Below, piece by piece: positions 11,501 to 24,945 of a DNA stretch of 64,000 nt; position 1 is the first letter of the stretch; the number at the start of each line of letters is the position of its first letter. Made by a program: the position numbers and the translations under genes. The DNA comes from Silene latifolia (lineage: Eukaryota > Streptophyta > Magnoliopsida > Caryophyllales > Caryophyllaceae), in assembly GCF_048544455.1 (NCBI RefSeq), contig NC_133532.1:13456948-13520947 (forward strand), read 5' to 3'. Below the pieces are notes generated by a model. That model ran no database searches. It saw nothing but the letters and a program-made list of their open reading frames with translations, and was not told the origin of the DNA.

Positions 11501-14500
11501 AACAACAACAACAACATCAGAGCCTTAATCCCAAAAGATTTGGGGTCTTGGCCGCATTCATAGTACAGCCACAGACAGAGACCACGATGACCAACTAATC
11601 AAGTGTCATACTGAGATCTGATACCATGTTCCTAACTAAACACTACTCCAGGAGAACAAGCACTACACACTTCGTCACTGTCACTAAAGTTGGCTCTCTG
11701 TTGACTTAAACATAAGTCAACTCAAATACACTAACACATAATGTCAACAACTTCACTTACCTCCTTGGAAGTCCAAACATAAAAAGCCCCTTCCTTCTTC
11801 CGTGCTGCATCGTCCGCGTCTGCGCTATCCGCATCCTCTGCCGAAAATATTTCTCCAGCTGGCCCAATCATGTCTCTTCTCAAGTAATCGAGAATATCCC
11901 TTGCAACACTCGAGTATTGGCTGTCTTTTGTAATTGCAAAAGCATCCAAATAAACATTGACCAATTGCCCTTGATCATACAACATTTTCTCAAAATGTGG
12001 AACTGAAACAAAAAAATGTATCCGTAAGTTACTCATGGGCTCATAGAACCGGGGAAAATTTATAATTCAAAGATAAAATGGAAGATCGACTAATTTTTTT
12101 TTAATAAATATCAATATATTTTAACAATGTTTCCAACAAGGCAAGTAGATTGCAAATCTAACCATGCCAGTACTCGTCCACGCTATATCTGTGAAATCCA
12201 CCTCCAATGTGGTCATGAACACCCCCTCTAGCCATGCATTGCAAAGTGAACTTCACCATCTGAAATCTTTCATTCGCTTGACCAGATTTTCCACTTTCTT
12301 CCAATTTTTTGGAATGATAAAGCATCACTTGGATCTCTACAGGCCTCGGGAATTTCGGAGCAGAACCAAACCCACCATTCACTGGATCATATCTTTCTGA
12401 AAACTACAAAACAATATATTTTATGTAAATATAAATCAGACAAAATATAATGATAAAAATAAGAAGATCCAACTTCTATTTGCTAGATGTTTTCATCTGC
12501 AAAATAGAAGAAACCAAAAGCAATGTAGTTTTCAGATTTTTTTTTTTTTTTCTCTCAAATATACAAGGAAAAACAGTAATCATGTATCTCCTATATTAGC
12601 ACCACCTACAATAATGACAAAGTGAATATTACACATCTTACACAGTTGAAACCTAACTCAGATGATCAACGGTTAGCGAATATAACCCCCCTTGATTTTG
12701 GGCTCATCTTTACTAATTTAGATATGTCTGGTCTACCAAATAATCCAACAGGAGACAATTTAAAAGGGATGGCCGTACGACATAGTACATACTTCATCTG
12801 CACACCGGGATAATGATTCCTGTGATAAACCATCAGGTAGTTTATCCAAACTAGCTTTAGTCGATAAAGCTTCAGATAGTTGTTCAATGGCATAGGCTCC
12901 ACTTTTTATAAGCACGTCCTTTTTACTATCCCAAGCCTCTTTGACTTTTCTGAGACAAAAAGAAAGCAGCTATAGTATAGGTAACGGAAAATGGATGCAA
13001 ACACTTGATAACATAGTCATTCAATACTCTAAAAAGAAGAGGTGCCAGATATATTCAGACTACTTCAGTGCTATATTTACCTCAGCACAGTTTTAAAACC
13101 AGGTCTTCCATACTGGTCATCTGGTGGAAAGTAAGTTCCACCCATTAGTGGCTTAAGATCAGGCGACAAGAATACGCTCAAGGGCCAACCTCCGCCACCA
13201 TATAATGCCTGAACATAAGTCATGTAAACCTGGAGGCAAGACAAAACTTTTAAAAGCACTTCCTCAACCAATTAGATAGAAAAATATAGTATAAACACAA
13301 CAAACCAAGGCATACGAACACAGCAACCTGACCCCAATGCCTATAAGCTAAAATCTATGGAGGGTAACAGATGCACACAACCCTCTTCATGAGTTGAAAT
13401 CATATAGAGATTATTTATGGATAATGCATAAGGATTTTTTGTGGCAACCAACTGATATGATGCATGAAACGGAGACTGTTACTGTCAGTCAGTATTGTGA
13501 GCCATTTTTATATACTACATCATACTTCAATGCCCGTGCATAATAACTAACAAAAATGAGAAAATTTAAGGCAAACCCCATGGTATATATTGTTATCTTA
13601 CAGGATACAATATCAAGTTCGCCTCTTAAAAGAATTTATTATTAAACAGTTAGAGCCAAGCGGCTCCTTAGAAGATTCGGTCAGTCAATAAGGGATACCT
13701 TGTCAACATCTGGTCTCTCCTCCCTGTCCACCTGTTAAAGAAACGCTGTTAGAGAAACTAGAAATATATTAAAATCCCTGCTTTACTCGTCCTCAAAATT
13801 AAGAAACACTGTAAATAAAAAATAGATGCCCTCAGAGAACAGCAATAAACTGACCTTGACACTGACAAACCAATCATTTAGCAACTTGGCGACCTCCTCA
13901 CTCTCAAATGACTCCACTTCCATAACATGACACCTATGAATGAGAGAGCACATGTGAATTTTAGTTCAACAAAAAGAAGTGAGAAACTATCGGAATTTTT
14001 TAATAAAGAAGATGGATTGGGGAAATCTAACCAGTGGCAGGTGCTGTAGCCGACTTCATCCAAAAGAAATGCCAAGCAAATGATTATTCATCAATTAAAT
14101 AATACCATAAAACCACAAAGAATCAAGGAATAATAGACCGCTTCAAAGAAGGAATTATACTTGATAAGAAAATGGGCACATCTCTTCTCTTAGCTTCCTG
14201 AAATGCTTCCTCGCCCCACGGATACCAGTTAACCTAACATCACCAAATACACCATCAATTATGCAGCTACTAAAATTCATGTATACACTCGTAAAAGAAA
14301 AATTTCTATGAAGTTGATGATTTCCACCAAGAATTTGATCACCGGGGCGTGCGAATACCATACGAATCAGTACTTAGAAGCATGTGCCCATCGGTCCAGC
14401 ACTAGGACAAGTAGCAAAGGCTAAGAGGCAATAAAGCTAGCTGCTTGTTTAGCATCATCATATTTTTTTATATTTTCGTGTACAGCAACCTAATCGGTAA

Positions 14501-16264
14501 AAAATATTTTGAAAGATTTATGTAAAGTTCAGTGTTGAGGGTATATATAAAACATAATTAGAGTTGTCCATATATGCGCTCATATTGAACTTAAACCAAT
14601 GTGACATAGATATAATCACTCAAACAATAATGATGAACGCATAAACTGATAAGGGCCATTTGCAACATAGATGTAATCACTCAAACAATAATGATGAACA
14701 CTTGAATCCAACAAACGCACATGTTAATGTCTAAACTCTACAGTAATAAGGTAATATTCCAAAAAAGTTAACATGTTACAGATTATAATAATAGCTAACA
14801 TGTTGCAAAAGCTAGTAACAGTCGCGTATATGTTGTTCCTGCCTTAGATTAGCGATCAACTAAAAGAACTGAAAGGGTATTTAGACCAACTATTCCTAAA
14901 AGTATGACAACATTGAACCAATAAAAGCTCAATAACCTATGTCATTACAACACAAAGTAGAATACTCCGTATTACTTCTCCCGTTAGAGAAGGACAATAA
15001 TGATCACCAACAAACAATCAACGCTAAACATAACTGAACCCTTCACCATTTCCACCTTCCACTACAATTACTTTCCTCCATTTTCTAAGTCATTTGATCA
15101 CTATTACCCTAGTCACCTAGTACGACAATTACTCCCATCCTGCACAAGCTCTAAGTGGGAATGGAATGTCAAGCAGTCTACCTTCCAAACCCTACCTTCT
15201 AAAATAAATACTACTCCTCTGTCCCGGTCATTTGTTGTCCTATTCCATTTTTTGGTGTCTTAGTCAATTGTTATCCTTTCTAGTTTAAGAAAGGACTTGA
15301 TGAGCAATTTGATCATTCACACTCAATTTGGTCCACTTGTCCTTTAGTAATATGTCGTCATCAGCAGCATAAATGTACTGATCCAAAACATCCACCGCCC
15401 ACTAACAAGATTCAAGACTAGTTCATTCATATTATATTTGGATATCAAATGTCTCTTCACACCCTTGGGAAGCTTCTCCCAACAAAGAGCCGATTCGAGC
15501 TACTAGTTAGAACATTAGCTTGAACTAAGCCCAATTTTACCTCATTTCGACCATGGTTAGCAAATAGGACTAATCAATTACTCCTGAACCCCAATCATTT
15601 GTTTACCTTTGATTAAAATACTCCTCACGAAGAATATAAAAGGTAAACAAATGAATGGGACGGAGGGAGTACAAGTCACAATCGTAAACCCTAATTCCAG
15701 CTTACATCTAAGCACAAACTCAGCAGATATACCACATTATCCAATACACTTGCAAAGTTACTAAGACAATACTGTATTGTCCAATTGTCCCAATCATTTG
15801 TTTACGTTTCTTATTCTTTGAGACGGGTATTTTAATCAAAGGTAAATAAATAATTGAGACGGAAAGAGTAAACAAAAGGGCAAACCCAATAAAATTAATC
15901 TACTAACAAACGAAAGTGTAAGACATACTGGATTATGAGCATGCTGAAGAAGGTAAGGACTATGCTCAGAAGCCAACCGATTAGTATGAGAACTACTTGA
16001 GGAAGAAGAAGAATGAGCCGCCATTGAAAAAACCTTGTTTGACGAAATGGGTCGAGGAGAAATTACACTAAAGGGTAAAGAAAAGGTTGGTAATTGAGAA
16101 AAATACAAGGGTGGTGGTTTTCTAATGGAGGGTAGTTTGGGAAGAAGAAAGTTGTGGGAGTGATGAGAGGAGAAAAAACGGTGGAGAGAGGAAGAGAATC
16201 GAGTGCGCATGGATGATGATGAAGATGAAGAAGGTTGGAGAAAGGAGATGAAGGAAGAAGACAT
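7759..16264 (-). CDS. SPATA20/YyaL-type thioredoxin-domain protein, 839 aa
   Basis: Fifteen exons (minus): 15929-16264, 14161-14233, 14032-14053, 13855-13933, 13699-13731, 13081-13229, 12793-12949, 12163-12403, 11761-12002, 10886-11149, 10300-10410, 9516-9740, 8818-9021, 8063-8239, 7759-7965. They total 2520 nt and phases join throughout, giving 839 aa plus TGA. An N-terminal Ser-rich, transit-peptide-like region (about 1-80) precedes [18 protein letters not shown], the DUF255 thioredoxin-like domain with a CHWC motif, then the epimerase/six-hairpin-type barrel ([56 protein letters not shown]). The family is conserved from bacteria (YyaL) to animals (SPATA20); its chemistry is not firmly established. 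A second Met (residue 81, 16024) could give a non-targeted form. Intron 12 has a GC donor and exon 3 is 22 nt. Confidence 0.93.
8479..8508. repeat. A-run of about 30 in SPATA20-type intron 13
   Basis: A long A tract in the intron between exons 13 and 14. A box-B-like ggttcaaatttc lies at about 8314, so this could be the tail of a decayed SINE, but no ends were found. Confidence 0.5.
9953..10105 (+). mobile_element. SINE-like element with (TTG)n tail, intron 11 of SPATA20-type gene
   Basis: Contains gtaaggctgcgtacattcga, gcgggagacattgaggcact and ends ggggtaatgttgttgttgttg. A TTG-repeat tail is characteristic of TS-like plant SINEs. A diverged, truncated relative lies at 41716-41802 and shares gcagttct...gac, cggaaac, ctctttg and gtaaggctg in the same order. 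No target duplication seen. Confidence 0.6.
11475..11560 (-). repeat. (CAA)n tract joined to a dispersed SINE-type phrase, intron 9
   Basis: Six CAA units are followed by cagagccttaatcccaaaag and atttggggtc. The pair (CAA)n plus this phrase is a common dispersed plant repeat, likely a SINE relic on the minus strand, since (CAA)n is the complement of a TTG tail. Confidence 0.45.
15209..15870. repeat. cluster of Stowaway-like fragments in SPATA20-type intron 1
   Basis: Three pieces. 15209-15345 starts ctctgtcccggtcatttgtt, related to the elements at 44441 and 49842. 15579-15671 ends gaatgggacggagggagtac. 15785-15870 runs from caattgtcccaatcatttg to aattgagacggaaagagta. All share the 'tcatttgttta...taaacaaatga' inverted core. 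Boundaries approximate. Confidence 0.6.
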
Positions 16265-17119
16265 GTGGAAGATTGTTAAAAGTTAGCCATTGTTGGTTGA
16301 CATGTGGAAGGTTTGTAGTTCGACTCTTGGATACTCCTTGAATATGTGGGAGAAAAAAAAAGTTGAAAAAATCTCTCATTTTTTTTGGGTGACAAGGGAA
16401 CTCGCATCAAGTAATCGCAGGTATTTTTGGTGTGCACTGGGTAAATCATCGGATATATGTATACTAGGTAAGCCACCCAAGAGTGACAAGCTCGTAGCCT
16501 AAAAGGCATTGACTCGGGTCATAAATACTCCATCATATTGGTTTTAGAAAGGCTTGAACTTGGGTCTTATGAAATTTCACCCAAATTTTAACCATTAAAC
16601 TCCACCCTTACGGACATATTTCTCGAATTTTACAAATTCGGATTTTTTTTTTTTGGTACATACTAATTCGAAAATTTTAACCACTAGATTCCACCTCAAC
16701 CTGGTTTTGGAGATCGACGCCAGTGGTTGGGTTGGTCGTTGTATAGGTGGTGGCTAATGGGAGCGACGATTCTGCAAGTGGTGGAGCAGTGGTCCATGGA
16801 GGTTGAAAAAGAGTTCAAGAGATGTGACTTTCGCTTTATTGTATAGCTTTAAGGTCTGTTTGGCAATACATTTCATGTATCTGATTTTGTGAAAGTAACT
16901 TATTTGACCAAAATTTAAGGTATTTTATTTTTTTGTAAGCGTTTGCCAAGTAGCTTATTTAACCAAATAAACTACCTGAAATGAAATGCTACCTGCAGTA
17001 GCATTTGAGATTTCAGGTACCTGATTTGATTTTTCTTTTCTCTCTCTTAAATCTATACTATTAAATAATTATCATATCTTTTTACGTCATTTCATCAAAA
17101 TCAATTACCTTTTCAGTTA
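16265..17119. other. intergenic upstream of SPATA20-type gene; possible element end
   Basis: Promoter side of the minus-strand gene, no coding region. A box-B-like tagttcgactc at about 16317 hints at a tRNA-derived repeat. From 16852 (aggtctgtttggcaatac) the sequence looks like one end of a terminal-inverted-repeat element whose other end (ttttaccaaacagagtc) is at about 37124-37139, beyond the retrotransposon nest. No matching target duplication was found, so this outermost layer is tentative. Confidence 0.4.
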
Positions 17120-17178
17120 GGCCTTGTTTGGTAAACAACGGATTAATATTGCCAGAAGCAAATTGTGAAAGAAGATTA

Positions 17179-17770
17179 TGATGGGGCATATTCTGCACCC
17201 GCTGACCGAGTCAACATATTGAGCAAGGTCAAAGATATCCACAAAGAAGTCAACACTTGGGATGACCTTAACCGACGACCCGGTCGGCTGTCATTACTGG
17301 GTCTCGGCTAGGCAATTAGCCAGTAGGGATACACATCCGCGTACTCACATCCAAGACCCCTCGGCATGGAGTCGGCTAGGCCCGCCGCCCGCCATGGGTC
17401 CCTCGGAGGGTAGGTAGAGCGATCTTTCCACCGCTCTGTCACTTGGCCACTTGGCCACTACGTGACAAAAGGTGAAAGTCTATAAATACTCCTCAACCCT
17501 CATTGGGGAAAGGATCCGAAAATAATCAGTTAAACACGCTAATCTGGTATAAACTCCCTTATCTCTCTACAATATTCCTTGTGCCAAGTAACACACAACT
17601 TAATCCCTTTAAGTTTACTGACTTGAGCGTTGGAGTGAGTTCGCTCGGTGTCAAGCCGAGCCCTCAGTTTGTTCATTGTTTCAGGAGAGGCCGAAAGGAA
17701 GAGTCAAGCAAAGCCATCATTCTACAAGCTTACGTGGTAACAAATCTGCTCTGGAATTACACCCGGAACA
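17179..17770 (+). repeat. left LTR of the Tat-lineage element
   Basis: 592 bp, TGATGGGGCATATTC...CCCGGAACA. A promoter-like TATAAATAC lies at 17481-17489. From about 17440 to its end it is nearly identical to the right LTR; the first 260 bp or so are clearly more diverged. Confidence 0.93.
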
Positions 17771-17999
17771 ATTGGCGCCGTCTGTGGGGAAGTACTAGAA
17801 GCTAGTCAAATCCCTTAAAAAAAAAAAAAAAAAAAAAAAAGCCCCACCTCACAAGCTAAGAAAATGTCAAAACAGCCAGAGCTTATAAGTGTAGAAACTG
17901 AATTCTACCAGGATGACATGTCCCATATTTCGAGATCGGGCGATCCCCCACCGCCGCCGAGTAATTCAACCGGCGACGGATGCCTATACTACCGCAAAC

Positions 18000-19490
18000 A
18001 TCGCCGTCACGCCACGCCATCCTTTGTCATGGGACACGTGGTCGATGCGAGCCAAACCGAAGCTATTCCTGGACACGATGGGTAATACGTCGATCACCCC
18101 GCCGCAACGACGGTGGCGGCAAAGACACCCGCAGTGATCGGGCCCATAAAGTGACTCCGATCAACTTGACCGGAGCAATACAAGGAGCTGAGCATGCAAG
18201 GACGCCGGCGGTGCCCGTGGTGTCGGTGGCGGACAAAGTCCTTCCCACCTCGCGGGAGGACGGCGTCGCCGCGGCAACAACGAGGCCACCCCCGAAAAAA
18301 TGAAGAAAGAAGTCCGACTCTCCAAAGTCGGACAACAAGAAGCCCTTCCCGCCACGGGGAGAGAAGCGGACAAGGGTTGCGAGGAGCCGATCGCCGCGTG
18401 TCATTCGACACACGGTCGGCCGATCCCCCTCGTGCCTATGTCCCTCGGAGTCTCCGTCCGACCAAACCAAAGCGAAGCCGCCGTCCCTATCATACAAAGG
18501 GGACGGTGACCCTACCGACCACGCCGAGGCTTTCGAGTCTTACATGTCGGTATGGGAACAACCTGATGAGGTATGGTGCCGAGTCTTCCCAACAACCCTG
18601 CATGGGATGGCCCAGAGTTGGTACAAGGGGTCGCTAACGGTTCGAGTATCTTTGCTATGCCGACCTAAGGGATAACTTCATAGCCCAAGACGCCGCAACG
18701 GGGAGAAGGGCCGTGGAGACATCGGACCGCTCACTATCCGACGGGGGAGGACGAGTCTCTACGAAGCTATGTGAAGAGGTTCGATGCAAAAGCTCAGCAG
18801 ATCCGCGAGCCGAACACCGAATCGGCGCCTTCGCGACCGATAAAAGGCCTCCCGAAAGGCGAGCTCAAAATGAGCCGATCAAGTGCGAGGTCCTCAACCC
18901 GGACTCCGCCGAGAAAGATGGCGGACAAGCCGTAAAGGTGGAGGATTACCACAAGACCGGGTAGGCCACGGTGAAGCCGGGCACCGGGAAAGGAGGAGCC
19001 GCCGGGAGAATATCGACGAAGGTCGCCGTGACGATGTCGGTCACGGCCGAAAGATCTAACAGAAATGAGTTCGGCGGGCGCCGGGAGAGTTCGGGACCAT
19101 ACACCCGGAAGAGGTATCACGGTCTCACCCCCTGGTCAAATCACCGGCCGAGGTCTATGCCCTGAGCAAGAATGAAGGGCAGAAGTGGGCAAGACCCCCT
19201 AAGACGAGGGCGGAGGGCGACGCAAGGCAATTTTGCGATTACCACGGCCAGCCCGGCCATAAGACCGGCGATCGTCGGATCTCGAAGAACGCCATCGAGG
19301 AGCGATCCAGGAAGGGGACCCTCGGCAAGTACGTAGGCGGGGCCCCGAAACGAGCTCCGACGGGGCGAACAGAAATCGTATTCCGAGGAGGATGGGAGTG
19401 ATCCAGGTGGTTATCGGAGGAAACGAGAACGGAGGATCGGCTAATGGGCACAAACGACACCTAAATGAGCTTTACCAAGCCATCAACTTT
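18000..19490 (+). pseudogene. gag region of the Tat-lineage element, fossil
   Basis: GC-rich, in contrast to host DNA. Short peptide stretches such as YMSVWEQPDE and SYVKRFDAKAQQI match the capsid part of plant Ty3/gypsy gag. The reading frame is not continuous. It ends where the nested Athila-like element begins. Confidence 0.75.
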
Positions 19491-19497
19491 GTGCTCA

Positions 19498-22155
19498 TGA
19501 TGACCGGGTTTTGCCGTCACTTCCGGTACCAAAAACAATTTATAAAACCAAATAAAAGTAGTATTTATTCGGGTGTCGAACACGAAGATGGCGGGGGTTA
19601 GATACTTGGTTTGTTTAAGTCTTTAGTCTAGTCAAACAAAAGTAAAGTTGATTTATCTAAAACTAAGATGCAACAAGGTATAAAATTTAAACTAAATGAG
19701 ATTGTATTCAATTGATGGAAGGCTAAGGTCTTTGGGTTCACAAAGGGCAATTAGGGGGAGAAACAAGGTCTAACAAGAAAAGGGTAATAATGGTGGTTAA
19801 GGGTTTAAGACTAATTTCTTAGTCACCTTAAGCTCCTCAATAAGTTGTCACTTGATCGAGATGAACTAGCTACAAATTAAGCATAGAGACTACCCAATAG
19901 CATGAGCACCAAGACGGATCGAATGCATCAAAGAGATGTTCTAACTTTCATTAAAACTCATCTATAAGCACTTCTAAAACTATCTAATAGCACAATGCAC
20001 CAAGGTAAGCCAAACATGTAAATGAAATGTCCAATTTTCATTGAGGCATTTCCACAAACACTTCAAATGCATTAAGAGTAGAAACCACATAATCACCCAA
20101 TTCAAAAGGTTAACAACCCAAATTCATCCCCTTAATTACCCAAATTCCCCCTATGACCTTAGATAAGACTACTCACTCATGTTCATGGGTGAGAAATTAC
20201 CAACAATTTCCAACAATATACAAGTAAACATTGTAAACATGATAAAGACTAATACTTTTGATGAATAACAATTAAACAACATAAGAAATGTAAACAAATG
20301 AAAATAATGTAAACAAAAGATGAGAATTGTACCAACAAAGAGGAAAGTAACAATCTTGGATAATAATGGAAGAATGAATTTCTTCTAATCTTCAAATACA
20401 ACCCAAAATACTAATTGTATACTAATGAGAGATGAAGAACTTGCATAAACAGAGGAAGAATTAAACTAATAATTAAAGAAAGTTTGCAAATTTTATTGAA
20501 TGAAAATGAGAAAGTAAATATTAGGGTTCTACAATATTGAGAGAGAATAATGGACTAATCTAATTTTCTATCTAATTCTAAGGGTAGTGTCTTGTGTTGT
20601 AAAACTAATGGTAGTGTTATTTTTATACTACTTCTACTAATATACTAATTACTACTACTAATAATGACACTAATAATCTAATAATAATAATAATAATAAT
20701 AATCCTCTTCATAAGCCTAAAGACACACGACTCCTTAACTCCAAAAGAGAAAAAACAAAACAATCAAAAGAAAGAAAAGGGAAAAGGGGCAAACGACGAT
20801 AAACGGAAATCGCAGCAAGGGGGTGTCCTGCCGGGGCGCCGACGGTCGGTGCGAGGTGCCGGCAGCGCGTAGCTTGAAGAAAGGGGTTGAATTAAATGGG
20901 GTGTAGTCTATGCCGGCCTGTCGGCTGCCGGGCAACCGGCATAGAGCACAATTTGATGCGAGAATGTTGATTGTGGTGTTGCGTGCCGGTAGGCCGGCTG
21001 CCGGTGGCTCTGACCGGTAGCGAGACCTTCACAAAAAGGAGCAAATTTGTAGTGTGTGTGGCTACCGGTGGGGGGGTCGACTGCCGGGGTACCGGCAGGG
21101 GTAACAAAAGCTCATATTAGCTCAATTTCGATCCGAGTCCAGAGATGCGTGAATTTGATGGTGGTAATGGGGGTTGTTAATGGTGATGTGAGGTTGATAA
21201 TGAAGGTTAATGGTGGACGGAGATGAATTATGATGATGGAGATGCGTGGTGGTTGTGAAAGTGGCGGACTCGGTTCCGGAATTGGTGCGTGAATGGTGGT
21301 GTTATGCTGGGTTGATAATGGTGAAAAATTGTTTGTTGTCGTGGTGATGTCGACATTGATGGTGGTGAAGATGAATGAAGATGGTGAAGTGGTAGTGGTT
21401 TGTCGTGTTTGGTGAATGAATGGTGTTGGGTTTGCTGCTGCCGTGGTTGTGAAGACAGGGGAAGCTGCTGTTGTTGGTATTTGGAGGACGGAGCAGGTAA
21501 TTAGAATTGATGACGAATTGGACTCGGGTTTGGCCTGAGCTAGCATTGACCCGACTTCTCTTCTTCCCTTCTCCATTCTTATCACTTGATTGAAGCTTGA
21601 AACGAGCCATTGGCTGAGCTCAGTGGTTGTCGCGGGTCAGAGGTGAGGCAGAGGGAGCAGCTGGACTGACTGTAGTGAATGAGTCGGGTTGTCGGGTTTG
21701 TGGTGGTAATGGTGAATGATAATGGAACGAATGAAGGTGATGAACAGGTGAATGAATTTGGTGTTGGTGAAGGTGTTTGGTGATGAGTGATGACAGGGTT
21801 GAGTCAAAGGTCAAGGGGTCAATGATACACCTTGACTTTGATCAACAAACTCCAATTTGTTCTTTTGCTACTTAGACCCGTCACATACTCTTCAATTTGT
21901 CTTGCTTTTCCGTCTCGTTCCTCGTGATTTGTACCTATAAAGTTACACGGCAAATAGCAATATCAAAATTCCAACAAAATAACATTTATTCACAATTATT
22001 ATAATAAAACTAATAGCTATTAATTACATTTAACTAGTACGACTACTTATTATAAATTAGTAAATAATGAGCTAATTAATCATATAAGCACACAAAATCG
22101 AGTCGAATAAAAGGATTAAATATGGGGTAGAATGACACTAAAATTATACTTATCA
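19498..22155 (-). repeat. full LTR of the Athila-like element (3' LTR in its orientation)
   Basis: 2658 bp, bounded by TGATGACCGG on the plus strand and ...ATACTTATCA. It contains an (AAT)n microsatellite at about 20678-20702 and low-complexity GGT/GTG-rich sequence at 21150-21480. Open frames inside are compositional, not genes. Confidence 0.88.
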
Positions 22156-22170
22156 AATCTCCCCACACTT

Positions 22171-24945
22171 AAATCTTACTCGTCCTCGAGTAAACTCATT
22201 AAATAGACTAAGACCCTTAATATAGAAGACTAGATAAGCTAATAATATCCGATGAAAGACAATTAACGGGCCTTCTCCGTCCCTTCAACTCACACCGAAA
22301 CACAATGAGGTATGCATTCCGATGCAAGGCAAGTGGGGGCTTGCGGAAAACTTTTGACACATCCAACATTTAAGCACGTAATCAATCATAAGATGCATCA
22401 ATCAAAAAGTCAAACCGCTTTCCTCATCTAAGCGGCCGTTTTGCTTCAAAATTGAAAGGTCTAGGTTAGGTGAAACCGTCTCAAAACCTCAACGAGGTGC
22501 CAACTCCCTAAACGTGGCACAAGCAACCCAAATATGTTCACAAAAGCCAAAGAAACACATTCTAAGGCGGGAAAAGGGGAAGCAAGGCTAGTCCTCCAAG
22601 AATGACACGACACGCGCAAGATTCAACCAAAAGAGACCCATGGCTAAGGGGACTTAGACCATCGACAACCTCACGGATTTCACTCGTCACTCATTTAAAG
22701 ACCGGGTGTTTTTTTTGTACAAAAAGTAGCCCAAACACTCTCCTACTGCGACTCGTGAGAACGTGCCCGCAATCTAATGTGTAAGACCGTCCTACGTCCA
22801 AATGAGATGCAAAATGTAACAATGCGCAAGCCATGAAATAAGGGTTGTAATGGGGCTAAGGAGTAGGACGGAACGGGATTGGTGCAAGCACCGTTTGGAT
22901 ATGTGGAGTTCAAATCAAGAATTATCGACACATCACATCCCTTTCCTTATTGCAACACTTGAGACACGTCTATGCCCTAACATAGAATGGATCACCAAAA
23001 CTATGCAAAAATTGCATAAACCCAACTCAAATTGGAAAAAATTTGAAAATACTCCTCTTATTTCAACAAATGGTAACGTCTACACCCTAACAAAAACCCG
23101 GTTTCCCAAGTCATGCAAAAATTGTGTAAACCCGACTCATTTTGGAAAAACATCAATTTGCCCCTTTATTAGCAACGACTCTTTCTACCCCGTTTAATGA
23201 TGAGGAGGGGTGTTGCTTGCCTTTTTCTTCTTTTAACACAAATATATACAAAACAACCAACTCTTTTTTTTTTGAATTTTTCACAACTTTTTCACTTTTC
23301 TATTTTGTTTTTCATTTCTTTTTCAAAACCTCTTAATTATATACAATGCCAAATGCATACCAAGTTCCGACCCAAGTGGATATGTATACTATCCACCACT
23401 ATGACCCAAATCACCTCCTACAACACTACTACAAAACCGACCAATTCTTGATCAAGGAAGGGTGGTTATGGGATGTAGCTATTTTAGTGAGTTTGCCAAA
23501 TGAATAGGTTGAGGCTCAAAGGGGGTGAATCAAAAAGGGAAATAATGGAAGGGACAAAGTAAGGCAATTTGGCTATGTGAGGTTCATATGCATGTGAAAA
23601 TAAGTTTATTTCATAACTCGTGCACAAAAAATGAAATGCAAATCATGGCCTAAGGACGGAATGACACACTTATGCGTCTAGACATAACACGTCCTGCGAG
23701 GAGACCTACTCACAATCCTAAATGGGGGTCGGGTATGAATGCACCGACCCTAGGAGGCTCTAATCCTCACATTTGAGTAGTTAGGTCGAGGTCTAGATCT
23801 AGCCTACGGTCCTCTCGGTCTCACAAGGCGGCCAAAACTTGGTGGACATGCCCTTTTTCCATATGCTAACCATGTGACACGGGTGTGAGCCATGGGGAGG
23901 GGGAAGGCACGGTCAAGACATAAATCATCATTGGGGTATCATAATCCCTCCCTAGACCACATTTTTCAAAAACATGTATTCACAAACTCAATGCAAACGC
24001 AAATTAAGCACAAACAAATATATACAAGACATAATGCACGCGGAAATTAAACAAACATGAAATGAAACGTGCAACAAGTTGGCTAATCCTAGCAGCACAT
24101 CAACACCAACAATCCAAACGGTCTCCCAAGGAGACACCCAAGGCAACAAAATTCCCATTCTCCTTCAAAATATCCAAGATACCAAAAAGAAAGAATAGTA
24201 AAAGGAGTAAGGGATAGGAAGGATTATACCAAGCGTTCTTCTAGCTCCTTTTGCCTTAAGTGGTCAATGCGCCATGCCAAAGGTTAGACAAACATATATA
24301 TACAATGCAATATTTTTGGAATTTTTGATTTTTTTTCGATTTTTAGGCATTTTCTTAATTTTTTTTAAATTTACAAGTATATAATGATATGAACAAATAT
24401 AGACAATATTCACAAAGTGGATATTTCCCTCCCCACACTTGAAATTTACATTGTCCTCAATGGAACAAAGTATAGGGAGAGAATAGGAAAAATAAACAAC
24501 ATATTTTTGGTGGTTTTTGATTTTTTCGAAATTAAAGAACATGTTTTTGGATTTTTTTGAATATTTGAAAATAAATAACATGTTTTTGGATTTTTAAAAT
24601 GATGGAATTTCCTCCCCACACTTATTTATTTACATATTCTCAATGGAAATAAATGTGTGGAGGAAATTCGGAAATGAAATACATGTTTTTGGTGATTTTT
24701 GATTTTTCAAATTTTTAGTGGTTTTCAAATAAGCATGCAATGCATGATCTAACCTATATGCAATATTGAAATACGATGCAAGCTATACTATATGAATGCA
24801 AAGAGAGCTAATTTAGATTAGCTCCTTATCGGATCATGTCACTAAATGCAAAATGCGGTAAAAACTTAATTAAAGAGAAAGAGAATATGTACATTGCGGT
24901 GGTTCTTAAGTGACTCCACCAAACCTCTTCATTCAAAGACTTCAT
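22171..24945 (-). other. non-coding interior of the Athila-like element
   Basis: No enzyme-coding domain is seen. Two extra copies of the polypurine-tract-like core tccccacactt occur at 24428-24440 and 24611-24623, each followed by a similar phrase (cattgtcctcaatgga, catattctcaatggaa). Otherwise AT-rich. Confidence 0.65.

Noticed and set aside
16290-16502. 70-codon frame and box-B-like tagttcgactc upstream of the SPATA20-type gene
   Set aside because: No SINE tail or target duplication found and no protein features.
18063-18637. Overlapping GC-rich open frames on both strands, up to 147 codons
   Set aside because: They lie in the gag region of the Tat-lineage element; high GC keeps several frames open by chance and none has independent family features.
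21112-21814. Thr/His/Ser-rich frames in the Athila-like LTR, one repeated at 27590-27826
   Set aside because: They are translations of low-complexity LTR sequence; the repetition is simply the second LTR.
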